A stretch of DNA of 5,781 nucleotides from positions 1 through 5,781 of the forward strand of contig CAYZEZ010000294.1 of NCBI GenBank assembly GCA_964477295.1, given 5' to 3'. The translations under genes were made by a program, and so were the position numbers. The stretch is from CAYZEZ01 sp964477295. Lineage in GTDB: Bacteria > Bacteroidota > Bacteroidia > Bacteroidales > SM23-62. Below, one piece after another: positions 1 to 5,450 of this stretch; positions within the stretch are counted from its first letter, which is position 1; every line of letters starts with the position of its first letter. Under the pieces are notes generated by a model, which ran no database searches, was not told the origin of the DNA, and saw only the letters and a list, made by a program, of their open reading frames with translations.

Positions 1-156
1 GATAAAGGTGCTGAAATAATCATACTGGGCTGTACTGAAATACCACTTGCTTTTAATTCGTCGAGAGTAAATGTTCCTGTTGTCGATGCCACCAGGGTGC
101 TGGCTGAGAGGGCCATATTAATGTATCAGGAATTGAAAACAAGGACTGAATTGTAA
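1..156 (+). CDS. Aspartate/glutamate racemase family protein, C-terminal fragment
   Basis: This is the last 51 codons of a gene that begins left of the window, in frame from base 1, with a TAA stop at 154-156. The fragment has the motif ILGCTEIPL (residues 7-15 of the fragment). It matches the second catalytic cysteine region (GCTE-[IL]-P-L) of the cofactor-independent Asp/Glu/hydantoin racemase superfamily. The following V-P-V-V-D-A-T stretch and a final helix are typical of the aspartate racemase end. Such enzymes interconvert L- and D-aspartate or glutamate in the cytoplasm using two cysteines; the other cysteine lies outside the window. Glutamate racemase (MurI) is a relative, but the short tail after the motif fits the aspartate racemase (RacD/YgeA-like) branch better. 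It is separated from the next gene by about 190 bp, so it is probably not in the same operon. Confidence 0.8.
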   Translation, partial: DKGAEIIILGCTEIPLAFNSSRVNVPVVDATRVLAERAILMYQELKTRTEL

Positions 157-350
157 GCTGTTATCAGACATAATTATACCCAACCAATTTTCTGGCGCAT
201 GCATCCCTCTGGTATTTAATGAGAAATGTATACTGATTCTAAATATGTTCATAATTGTATATATAATACACTTAATTGATTCTCCTACCGTTTTAATTGA
301 TAATTTTAAAGCAAAAGTTTTCTTCCGGGCAAATCAGATTTTATAAAAAT

Positions 351-1550
351 ATGGTTTACAAAATCGTGCATATTGCAAGCCTGCTAACATTGTTTATCGG
401 TCTGTGCTTTTGCAATCATCAACAGGAAGATATATCCGTTGCGGATAATGTATGTTTTACCAGAGACATACTGCCCCTATTCCAGGCATCATGCGGCATA
501 TCAAATTGCCATGATGTACCGAGAGAAGAAGTAGGATATCCTCTAACTGATTATTCAGGAATTTCAAGGGCAGTGACCCCATTTGAACCTTACTCGAGCA
601 AAGCCTATACTGCACTGATATCCAAAGGGGAAGGGCAGATGCCACCCGGCAATCCATTGCCGGAAAGTAAGCGCCAGTTGATAAGGCTTTGGATACTGCA
701 GGGAGCGAAAAATTCTGAATGTCCGGATACTCTTGTCGACAATACAGATGATGACCTCGATGGGATTCCCAATTATCTTGATAACTGCCCCTACACTCCC
801 AACGAGGATCAGTCTGATGTTGACCAGGACAGCATAGGTGACCTTTGCGATGATTTTGATAATGACGGATTCCTTGACATAAATGATAATTGCCCTGACT
901 TTTATAATCCCCTCCAGCAGGATGATGACCAGGATGGAACCGGTAATTTTTGCGATCCGGATTACTCGCCCACAGGTATTGCCGGAGTTTGTTTTGAGAG
1001 GGATCTCCTTCCGGTTTTTATTACCGGTTGTGCTTTATCAGGATGTCATGACGGATCAAGGGGAGATATTGAATTTGTATTTACTAATTATTCAAATATT
1101 ACTGCCAGGGAGTTTGTTCCGGGTAATCCGGGAGAGACAAAAATTTACAAAGCCATTACTGCCCCCGTCAATGAGGATGATCGTATGCCCCCATCTCCTT
1201 ATCCATCATTAACATCCGCACAGATCAGCAATATACGTACATGGATATTAGAGGGAGGCCTTGATGAGGATTGCGGGGAGATCGCCTGTGAAACAGATAA
1301 TATCACTTTTTCAGATCACATTATACCTATAATTCAGAACAATTGTCGTGGTTGTCATAGCGGAAATAATCCGGAAACAGAGCTGGTCCTTCTGAATTAC
1401 AACGATATACAGGGAATCGCCCTGAACGGAAAGCTTGAGAGCGTGATTAAAAACCTCTATGGCCTGCAGATGCCTGTTGGTTTCAAACTTAGCGATTGCC
1501 AGATTATCCAGATCGACGAATGGATCAGGAACGGCAGCAAGAACGATTAA
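351..1550 (+). CDS. Exported three-domain cytochrome c-like protein with internal TSP3 repeats
   Basis: This is a 399-residue envelope protein. I chose the ATG at 351 because it places a clean signal sequence at the N-terminus (K4, hydrophobic 8-20). An in-frame TTG at 297 would add 18 polar residues before it. Cys19 or Cys21 after the hydrophobic core could be lipidated, but the lipobox is poor (-1 is Leu or Phe). Three homologous cytochrome c-like domains follow. Domain 1 (about 35-124) has CGISNCH at 48-54 and MPPG at 97. Domain 2 (about 214-308) has CALSGCH at 227-233 and MPPS at 279. Domain 3 (about 313-399) has CRGCH at 332-336 and MPVG at 374. The first two heme motifs are CX4CH and the third is normal CXXCH; the downstream Met is the likely distal ligand. 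Each domain ends in a W-I-L/R-x-G helix. Residues 133-202 are two 35-residue thrombospondin type 3 repeats, which bind calcium in other proteins. The domains resemble the Planctomycete-type cytochrome c group common in Bacteroidota. An electron-transfer role is inferred. The gene is first in a run of envelope-protein genes. Confidence 0.85.
   Translation: MVYKIVHIASLLTLFIGLCFCNHQQEDISVADNVCFTRDILPLFQASCGISNCHDVPREEVGYPLTDYSGISRAVTPFEPYSSKAYTALISKGEGQMPPGNPLPESKRQLIRLWILQGAKNSECPDTLVDNTDDDLDGIPNYLDNCPYTPNEDQSDVDQDSIGDLCDDFDNDGFLDINDNCPDFYNPLQQDDDQDGTGNFCDPDYSPTGIAGVCFERDLLPVFITGCALSGCHDGSRGDIEFVFTNYSNITAREFVPGNPGETKIYKAITAPVNEDDRMPPSPYPSLTSAQISNIRTWILEGGLDEDCGEIACETDNITFSDHIIPIIQNNCRGCHSGNNPETELVLLNYNDIQGIALNGKLESVIKNLYGLQMPVGFKLSDCQIIQIDEWIRNGSKND
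747..956 (+). repeat. Two tandem thrombospondin type 3 (TSP3) repeats within the cytochrome gene
   Basis: This stretch encodes residues 133-202 of the multi-domain cytochrome protein. It contains two back-to-back 35-residue units, each with the pattern D-x-D-x-D-G, then D-N-C-P, N/Q-rich linker, D-x-D-x-D, and a closing C-D. Cysteines fall at 146 and 166 in unit 1 and at 181 and 201 in unit 2, in matching register. This is the TSP3 calcium-binding signature (aspartate-rich loops with a disulfide). The second Asp loop of unit 1 reads DVDQDSIGD, with Ser where Gly is usual. The units have diverged at DNA level, so this is not a recent duplication. The stretch probably forms a rigid calcium-dependent spacer between cytochrome domains 1 and 2. 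Confidence 0.85.
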
Positions 1551-1555
1551 TTATT

Positions 1556-1655
1556 NNNNNNNNNNNNNNNNNNNNNNNNNNNNNNNNNNNNNNNNNNNNN
1601 NNNNNNNNNNNNNNNNNNNNNNNNNNNNNNNNNNNNNNNNNNNNNNNNNNNNNNN
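1556..1655. other. Assembly gap (100 N)
   Basis: This is a run of exactly 100 undetermined bases, the usual placeholder for a scaffold gap of unknown length. It starts 5 bp after the stop of the multi-domain cytochrome gene and removes the start codon and beginning of the signal peptide of the next lipoprotein gene. The true distance between the two genes, and whether anything else lies between them, cannot be read here. Any open reading frame drawn through the gap is artificial. Confidence 0.98.
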
Positions 1656-2020
1656 TTGCTGCATTCTTCATCCTGATTCTGGCAGGATGCTTTTATGACA
1701 ATGAAGAGGCCCTGTACCTCCAGGTCGATCTGAGTCCCCCGGCCGACACGGTTCCGGTGACCTACCAGGGTGATGTCCTGCCTGTCTTGCAGACCTATTG
1801 TTATGAATGCCATAGTATTTCAAAAGCATCTTCAAAAGGGAAAGGCACTATTCTTGAGGGATATTCCAATGTTATTCCTGCCGTATCGGACGGTAGTCTG
1901 TATGGCAGTATATCATGGGATCCGGCTTTTGTCAGGATGCCTTACCGGGCATCAAAACTCCCTCCCGCAGAGATTTTCAGGATAAAAAAATGGATTGATG
2001 ACGGGGCCCCGGATAATTAA
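1656..2020 (+). CDS. Mono-heme cytochrome c-like lipoprotein, 5' end lost in gap
   Basis: This is a 5'-incomplete gene; the first full codon after the gap is at 1658 and the TAA stop is at 2018-2020. The visible protein starts inside a hydrophobic signal peptide and runs into a textbook lipobox, ILAGC, with the lipidated Cys codon at 1688-1690. Only the start and the first part of the signal peptide appear to be missing. The mature part, about 110 residues, holds one cytochrome c-like domain: VTYQGDVLPVLQTYCYECH with a CXXCH heme motif at 1799-1813, then a downstream R-M-P-Y motif (likely distal Met) and a closing W-I-D-D-G-A helix. This matches the ends of the domains in the preceding gene. 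The G-D-V-L-P-V-L lead-in parallels R-D-I-L-P-L-F there, so the two are related paralogues. It likely carries one covalent heme at a membrane surface. The next gene follows after 30 bp. Confidence 0.82.
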
Positions 2021-2050
2021 GCTGCTCTTTCCCCCTAACACCACATACAA

Positions 2051-2974
2051 ATGAAAAAGACAAGATCACAAAAGTCTTCAGGCAGAAATTCAAAAAGCTT
2101 AATGTATGGGATTATGATTCTCATATCGATCCTGCCTTTCCGGCTTTCGGCCCAGGACCTGATGGATCTCCTGGAGGAAGAGTCCCAGGTTGAAATAAAT
2201 TATACTACAGCCACATTCAAATCAACGCGCATCATTAATGGCCATTCAATTGAACGTATGCCGGAAGGCCAGCTGGATTTCAGGATCCATCACCGGTTTG
2301 GCACTGTAAACAGCGGTGCTTATGAATTCTTCGGGCTCGACCAGGCGAATATGCACCTTAGCCTGGAGTACGGTGCGACGGACTGGTTCATGTTTGGAAT
2401 TGGAAGGGGTACCTATCAAAAAACAGTCGATGGTTTCGCGAAATTCAGTATTCTGAGACAATCCACAGGAACGATAAATATGCCGGTTTCTTTATCTGCA
2501 TATGGAACAATGGCGGTTAATTCATTGAAATGGGCTGAACCTGAACGGACAAATTATTTTTCATCGCGGCTGACCTACACCTTCCATCTCCTGGTGGCCA
2601 GGAAATTTTCTGAGCGGTTTTCTTTGCAGGTCACTCCTACAGTTATCCATAAGAACCTTGTGCCGACTGAACTTGATAATAATGATATCTTTGCCCTCGG
2701 GGCAGGAGGGCGTTTTAAAATCACAAAGAGGATCTCCTTCAATTCGGAATACTTTTATGTTTTCCAACCTGATTATCAGTCCAATGCAGGACAATATCAT
2801 AACTCTTTTTCAGCCGGATTTGATCTTGAGACGGGCGGGCATGTCTTCCAGATCATGCTTACCAACTCCACGCCTATGATAGAAAAGGGATTTATCACCG
2901 AGACCACCGGACAATGGAGAGATGGTGATATTCATCTCGGATTTAATATTTCCAGGGTTTTTAGTTTATATTAA
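2051..2974 (+). CDS. DUF5777-like outer-membrane beta-barrel protein
   Basis: This is a 307-residue protein. Residues 1-17 are basic and polar, followed by a hydrophobic stretch (about 18-31) and a likely signal peptidase I site near LSAQ (32-35). An in-frame ATG at 2102 (residue 18) would give a shorter signal peptide and is a possible alternative start. The mature part begins DLMDLLEEE and then shows alternating polar/aromatic strands typical of a beta-barrel: R-I-H-H-R-F-G-T, M-H-L-S-L-E-Y-G, T-D-W-F-M-F-G-I-G-R. It ends in a strand with a terminal aromatic residue (F-S-L-Y), as outer-membrane barrels often do. The sequence style matches my memory of the Bacteroidota DUF5777 family, whose function is unknown. 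It lies between heme lipoprotein genes and a YceI gene, so a channel or scaffold role for the heme proteins is an inference from context only. Confidence 0.78.
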   Translation: MKKTRSQKSSGRNSKSLMYGIMILISILPFRLSAQDLMDLLEEESQVEINYTTATFKSTRIINGHSIERMPEGQLDFRIHHRFGTVNSGAYEFFGLDQANMHLSLEYGATDWFMFGIGRGTYQKTVDGFAKFSILRQSTGTINMPVSLSAYGTMAVNSLKWAEPERTNYFSSRLTYTFHLLVARKFSERFSLQVTPTVIHKNLVPTELDNNDIFALGAGGRFKITKRISFNSEYFYVFQPDYQSNAGQYHNSFSAGFDLETGGHVFQIMLTNSTPMIEKGFITETTGQWRDGDIHLGFNISRVFSLY

Positions 2975-3013
2975 TATTTCTCAACTTGCATGATACGCTA
3001 TAAATATGAAATT

Positions 3014-3574
3014 ATGAATACAAAAATTATTCTCATTCTTTTTCTTAATCTTATAATGGCTCAGGGCTGGAGCCAGAACAAGTACTTTACCAAAACAGGA
3101 AGTATTAGGTTCTATTCACATACCCCTATGGAGGACATCCTTGCCGAGAACCACCAGGTAACCAGCATTATCGATTTCGCGGATGGGGGCATTGTGTTTG
3201 CAGTCCTTATTAAATCATTTGAGTTTAAAAAATCGCTCATGCAGGAGCATTTTAACGAAAATTACATGGAGTCTGCTCAATATCCAAAGTCAACATTTAA
3301 GGGTCAAATTCTCAATATTGAAGAGGTTGATCCTGGCAAACAGGGGACATATCCTGTGCAGATCAGCGGAGACCTGACCATAAAAGATGTGACAAACAGT
3401 ATAGAAACTGATGGCACCCTTACTGTCGGGAAGGATGGCAAAATAGCAGGCAATTCGGTTTTTTCGATAAAGGTTGAGGATTACAATATTGAAATACCAA
3501 ACATTGTCAGGGAGAATATAGCCGAGAGCATTGAGATCACCTGTGAACTGATGTATGAACCCTATAACAGATAA
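3014..3574 (+). CDS. Secreted YceI-family protein
   Basis: This is a 186-residue protein with an N-terminal signal peptide (MNTKIILILFLNL, cleavage around GWSQ at 18-21). I prefer the ATG at 3014 because it gives a compact signal peptide; an in-frame ATG at 2990 would add eight residues and cannot be excluded. The mature part matches YceI: an early G-S-I-R-F-Y-S-H-T-P segment, then F-A-V-L-I-K-S-F-E-F, M-Q-E-H-F-N-E-N-Y-M, Y-P-K-S-T-F-K-G, and a G-D-L-T-I-K-D-V-T-N segment where many relatives have H-G-V-T. YceI proteins are lipocalin-like barrels that bind polyisoprenoid or other amphiphilic ligands in the periplasm; the ligand here is unknown. The length is normal for the family. The stop lies 5 bp before the next start, which argues for co-transcription. 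Confidence 0.88.
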   Translation: MNTKIILILFLNLIMAQGWSQNKYFTKTGSIRFYSHTPMEDILAENHQVTSIIDFADGGIVFAVLIKSFEFKKSLMQEHFNENYMESAQYPKSTFKGQILNIEEVDPGKQGTYPVQISGDLTIKDVTNSIETDGTLTVGKDGKIAGNSVFSIKVEDYNIEIPNIVRENIAESIEITCELMYEPYNR

Positions 3575-3579
3575 GCCTT

Positions 3580-4002
3580 ATGTTACGGAAACTTCTGCCT
3601 TTTCTGGTTGCAGGTTTTATTATTGCAGTTGCTGTCGCTACATACCTGTATATGAAACCGACCCGGAACCTTGAAAATGCCAAACCCGATTTCCGGGTAG
3701 AAGCCTCATTGATATTCCAGGAGTTTTCGGAATCGGAATCCATTGCCACAGAAAAGTATGTTGGGAAAGTGGTTGAAGTAACTGGCCCGGTGGTAAGTAT
3801 CAGTACCAGTGACAAGGGTTCAGTGATCTTCCTGCTGGATGACCTGTTCGGGATTAGCTGCTCCATGGACAGCTCTTATACGGCATCAATAAAAGACAAA
3901 CTTGAATATCTCAGTCCGGGTGACCAGGTAACCATCCGGGGGCGGTGCAACGGGATGCTTACGGATGTTCAGTTTTCATCCTGTGTACTTGTTTCCAAGT
4001 AA
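3580..4002 (+). CDS. Membrane-anchored OB-fold (tRNA_anti-like) protein
   Basis: This is a 140-residue protein. Residues 4-24 form one hydrophobic segment with K/R before it, so it is either a signal anchor or an uncleaved signal peptide; there is no lipobox. The rest resembles the small OB-fold 'tRNA_anti-like' family of Bacteroidota: an E-x-S-L-I-F-Q-E-F-S helix (41-50), K-Y-V-G-K-V-V-E-V-T-G-P (59-70), a strand with I-F-L-L-D-D (83-88), then L-S-P-G-D-Q-V-T-I-R-G-R-C-N-G (111-125) and a closing C-V-L-V strand. Despite the family name, an exported copy is unlikely to act on tRNA. Cysteines 94, 123 and 135 could form a disulfide. It starts 5 bp after the YceI stop and is the last gene of the cluster. 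The role is unknown. Confidence 0.78.
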   Translation: MLRKLLPFLVAGFIIAVAVATYLYMKPTRNLENAKPDFRVEASLIFQEFSESESIATEKYVGKVVEVTGPVVSISTSDKGSVIFLLDDLFGISCSMDSSYTASIKDKLEYLSPGDQVTIRGRCNGMLTDVQFSSCVLVSK

Positions 4003-4045
4003 CAGGAACAAACACTCCCTCATAAACAATTAAAAAATATGATGA

Positions 4046-4075
4046 ATAAGGTAATTGGGTCACCTTATCTTTAAT
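4046..4075. terminator. Possible bidirectional terminator between convergent genes
   Basis: A 7-bp perfect stem, ATAAGGT at 4046-4052 and ACCTTAT at 4062-4068, has a 9-nt loop. It is followed on the + strand by T-rich sequence (CTTTAATTTT) and preceded by an A-run at about 4031-4036, which is a U-run for the - strand. It sits between the ends of the + strand cluster and the - strand higA gene, where a shared terminator is expected. The stem is short and AT-rich, and the T-tract is interrupted, so the call is weak. Confidence 0.38.
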
Positions 4076-4193
4076 TTTGACAATTATTTTTTCTTTTGCA
4101 GTAATGTTTTTTTCATACTATTTATTTGCTGAAGTTAAATAACATGAGGATCCGGGTCGAACTGGTTTATCATTTCTGATAGCCTGCATCTTT

Positions 4194-4556
4194 TTACCCC
4201 AATAAAAAATCAGGATCGATATCAAGTTTTTGATGTAGTAACCGGGCGACCTTCAGTGTGGGTTCGGCTTTGCCGTTCATGTATTCGCTGATGCGGGAAG
4301 GGCTTACTCCTAACATTTCAGCAAGTTGTTTCTGGGTAATCCCACGTTCTTCCATTTCATCCTTGATAATCTCTGCAAGGGTTGGTATTTTAACCGGATA
4401 GTGTTTCTCTTCATACTCTTCTAGGAGATCGGAAATAATATCCAACTCAACTAAATTTCTGTCATCTGCAGGAGTTTCATTGCTGACTAACGGAAGCAAT
4501 TCTTCAATCCGCTCAATCAGAACATCGTATTGCCTTTCGTCCTTGATTTCTGCCAT
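4194..4556 (-). CDS. higA: HigA-family antitoxin, XRE-type helix-turn-helix
   Basis: This is a 120-residue protein. The N-terminal half (about 1-55) is acidic and helical, with many Glu and Asp, and resembles the HigA-type antitoxins of the COG5499 kind. The C-terminal half (about 59-116) is an XRE/Cro helix-turn-helix: T-L-A-E-I-I-K-D-E-M, then I-T-Q-K-Q-L-A-E-M-L-G-V-S (73-85), recognition helix P-S-R-I-S-E-Y-M-N-G (86-95), and P-T-L-K-V-A-R-L-L. In this family the protein neutralises its partner toxin and represses the shared promoter. The gene lies 3 bp downstream of the toxin gene on the same strand, so they are almost certainly co-transcribed and perhaps translationally coupled. It appears intact. 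Confidence 0.9.
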   Translation of the reverse strand: MAEIKDERQYDVLIERIEELLPLVSNETPADDRNLVELDIISDLLEEYEEKHYPVKIPTLAEIIKDEMEERGITQKQLAEMLGVSPSRISEYMNGKAEPTLKVARLLHQKLDIDPDFLLG

Positions 4557-4559
4557 TAC

Positions 4560-4853
4560 TTATATTGTTTTACAATTAATTCTTTCATATTCTTCGTGAG
4601 TTCCAATAAATCGTATGTAGACTTTCTGTTTACAAAAATTGATCAATGCAACCAACCTGTATTTATTACCTGAAATATTGAAAACGTATCTATCGCTACC
4701 AATATAATCCACACCCGGAAATTTCCTCTTTATTTCATTCAGGTTTTTGAACTTACCTCTTTTCATCCACTTATACCATCGTCCAAGCTTTAATTCAGCA
4801 TCAGGATGGATCTTAACAAATTCTCTTATCCTCTTGTACGAAATCATAGGCAT
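4560..4853 (-). CDS. higB: HigB-family toxin (mRNA interferase)
   Basis: This is a 97-residue basic protein of the HigB_toxin family (RelE-like fold). Visible family marks are H-P-D-A-E (16-20), W26 and W29, R-Y-V-F-N-I-S-G-N-K-Y-R-L-V (55-68) and I-R-F-I-G-T-H-E-E-Y (80-89). The length is typical and all core motifs are present, so it should be functional. Members cleave mRNA at the ribosome. The start is the ATG complementary to 4851-4853; Met3 (4847) is an alternative, giving a protein that begins M-I-S-Y-K. The toxin gene precedes the antitoxin gene, the usual order for higBA. The 56 bp upstream are extremely AT-rich and probably hold the promoter. Confidence 0.92.
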   Translation of the reverse strand: MPMISYKRIREFVKIHPDAELKLGRWYKWMKRGKFKNLNEIKRKFPGVDYIGSDRYVFNISGNKYRLVALINFCKQKVYIRFIGTHEEYERINCKTI

Positions 4854-4909
4854 CAGTTTGTGAATTACAAATTTCAGAATTTAATTTTGTTTTTCAAAAT
4901 ATACAATAT
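4854..4909 (-). promoter_or_regulatory. Candidate higBA promoter/operator region
   Basis: This is a 56-bp very AT-rich spacer between the ORF6N-gene stop and the higB start. It contains a perfect 5-bp inverted repeat, AAATT at 4869-4873 and AATTT at 4878-4882 with a 4-nt spacer. This lies within a wider imperfect inverted repeat (4867-4874 against 4883-4890). Inverted repeats just ahead of a toxin-antitoxin operon are typical operators for the antitoxin's helix-turn-helix. On the - strand, ATATTTTG resembles a Bacteroidota -7 element (TAnnTTTG) but misses one position, and I see no clear -33 TTTG. In DNA this AT-rich, such repeats also arise by chance. Confidence 0.28.
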
Positions 4910-5195
4910 CTATTGACTTTCTGGTTCATCGTATCTTTTATAACCGATTCTCTTCCTCTCTGTAATTTGATTGATAAATTGTTCGAGGTATTCAAACAAT
5001 AAAGTAATCCTCTCATCATGACCGGTGATTCTTTGCTCAAGTTCCTCCATCCAACTCTCTAAATCTTTATTGGATTGAATCATTTCCCTCATCCGGACAA
5101 AGACTCTAATTATTTGAATATTTACCGCAAAGGCTTGTTTGCTATTAAGAACACTTGATAACATCGCAATACCTTGTTCTGTGAATGCCATAGGC

Positions 5196-5214
5196 GTGTA
5201 TCTTGTTGATACAC
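5196..5214. repeat. Inverted repeat 1 within the ORF6N gene
   Basis: GTGTATC at 5196-5202 and GATACAC at 5208-5214 form a perfect 7-bp inverted repeat with a 5-nt loop (TTGTT). It lies inside coding sequence, in the part of the ORF6N domain just before the conserved T-E-Q-G motif. It lies 5 bp from a second, larger palindrome. Confidence 0.75.
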
Positions 5215-5219
5215 AGGCT

Positions 5220-5240
5220 GAGGTGCCAATTTGGCACCTC
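5220..5240. repeat. Inverted repeat 2 within the ORF6N gene (near-perfect palindrome)
   Basis: GAGGTGCCAA at 5220-5229 and TTGGCACCTC at 5231-5240 form perfect 10-bp arms around a single central base. It is in coding sequence, where the - strand encodes W-R-C-Q-I-G-T-S. It is the strongest palindrome I noticed in the window and is clearly richer in GC than its surroundings. Confidence 0.85.
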
Positions 5241-5450
5241 CAACTTTCAAATTCTTCACTACTCAATTCAAACATAAAATCCTCGGGGAATCTATCAATA
5301 TTTCTTCTTACTGCTTTTCAGGTTTTTTGTTTCCGCTCCGTATAATTCAGCCACATCCATATCAAGCATTACTTTGTGACCTCTGATCAAGTAGATCTTC
5401 AGGGCCATATTTTCATCCGGAATAGCTATATTGTTATTTGAATCCATTTT

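Larger units (their letters stand above)
4910..5447 (-). pseudogene. ORF6N-domain (phage antirepressor-like) gene, frameshifted
   Basis: Two reading frames together make one ORF6N-domain protein of about 178 residues. Frame 1 begins at the ATG at 5447: M-D-S-N-N-N-I-A-I-P, then Y-L-I-R-G-H-K-V-M-L-D-M-D-V-A-E-L-Y-G-A-E-T-K-N-L-K, and soon hits TGA at 5295-5297. Frame 2 picks up at 5314 with A-V-R-R-N-I-D-R-F-P-E-D-F and continues to the stop at 4910. It contains Y-T-P-M-A-F-T-E-Q-G-I-A-M-L-S-S-V-L-N-S and I-Q-I-I-R-V-F-V-R-M-R-E-M, both hallmark ORF6N segments, then a coiled-coil-like tail. The break is at 5314-5318, next to four A (- strand); compared with the family's L-x-x-A-V-R-R-N spacing, two bases seem to be missing, or one was inserted. 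ORF6N proteins are DNA-binding-associated and phage-linked. The gene starts 3 bp after the comM stop. An assembly error is possible, since the scaffold has a gap elsewhere. Confidence 0.82.

Noticed and set aside
262..267. TATAAT box in the AT-rich region before the cytochrome gene
   Set aside because: No matching -35 at the right spacing, and Bacteroidota promoters use TTTG and TAnnTTTG elements, which I could not place here. The 157-350 region holds no promoter or terminator I can support.
297..350. TTG start upstream of the multi-domain cytochrome gene
   Set aside because: It would put 18 mostly polar and basic residues ahead of a complete signal peptide; the ATG at 351 is the natural start.
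1459..1698. Open frames running through the N gap on both strands
   Set aside because: They exist only because N is read as an unknown residue; the real genes end at 1550 and resume after 1655.
3537..3866. 109-codon open frame on the - strand opposite the YceI/OB-fold genes
   Set aside because: It overlaps two well-supported + strand genes and has no recognisable protein features.
4147..4163. Sequence resembling a tRNA T-arm (GATCCGGGTCGAACTGG)
   Set aside because: The arm does not pair properly, one T of the loop is missing, and there is no anticodon arm or acceptor partner upstream; probably chance. It could be considered as an att remnant, but no repeat supports it.
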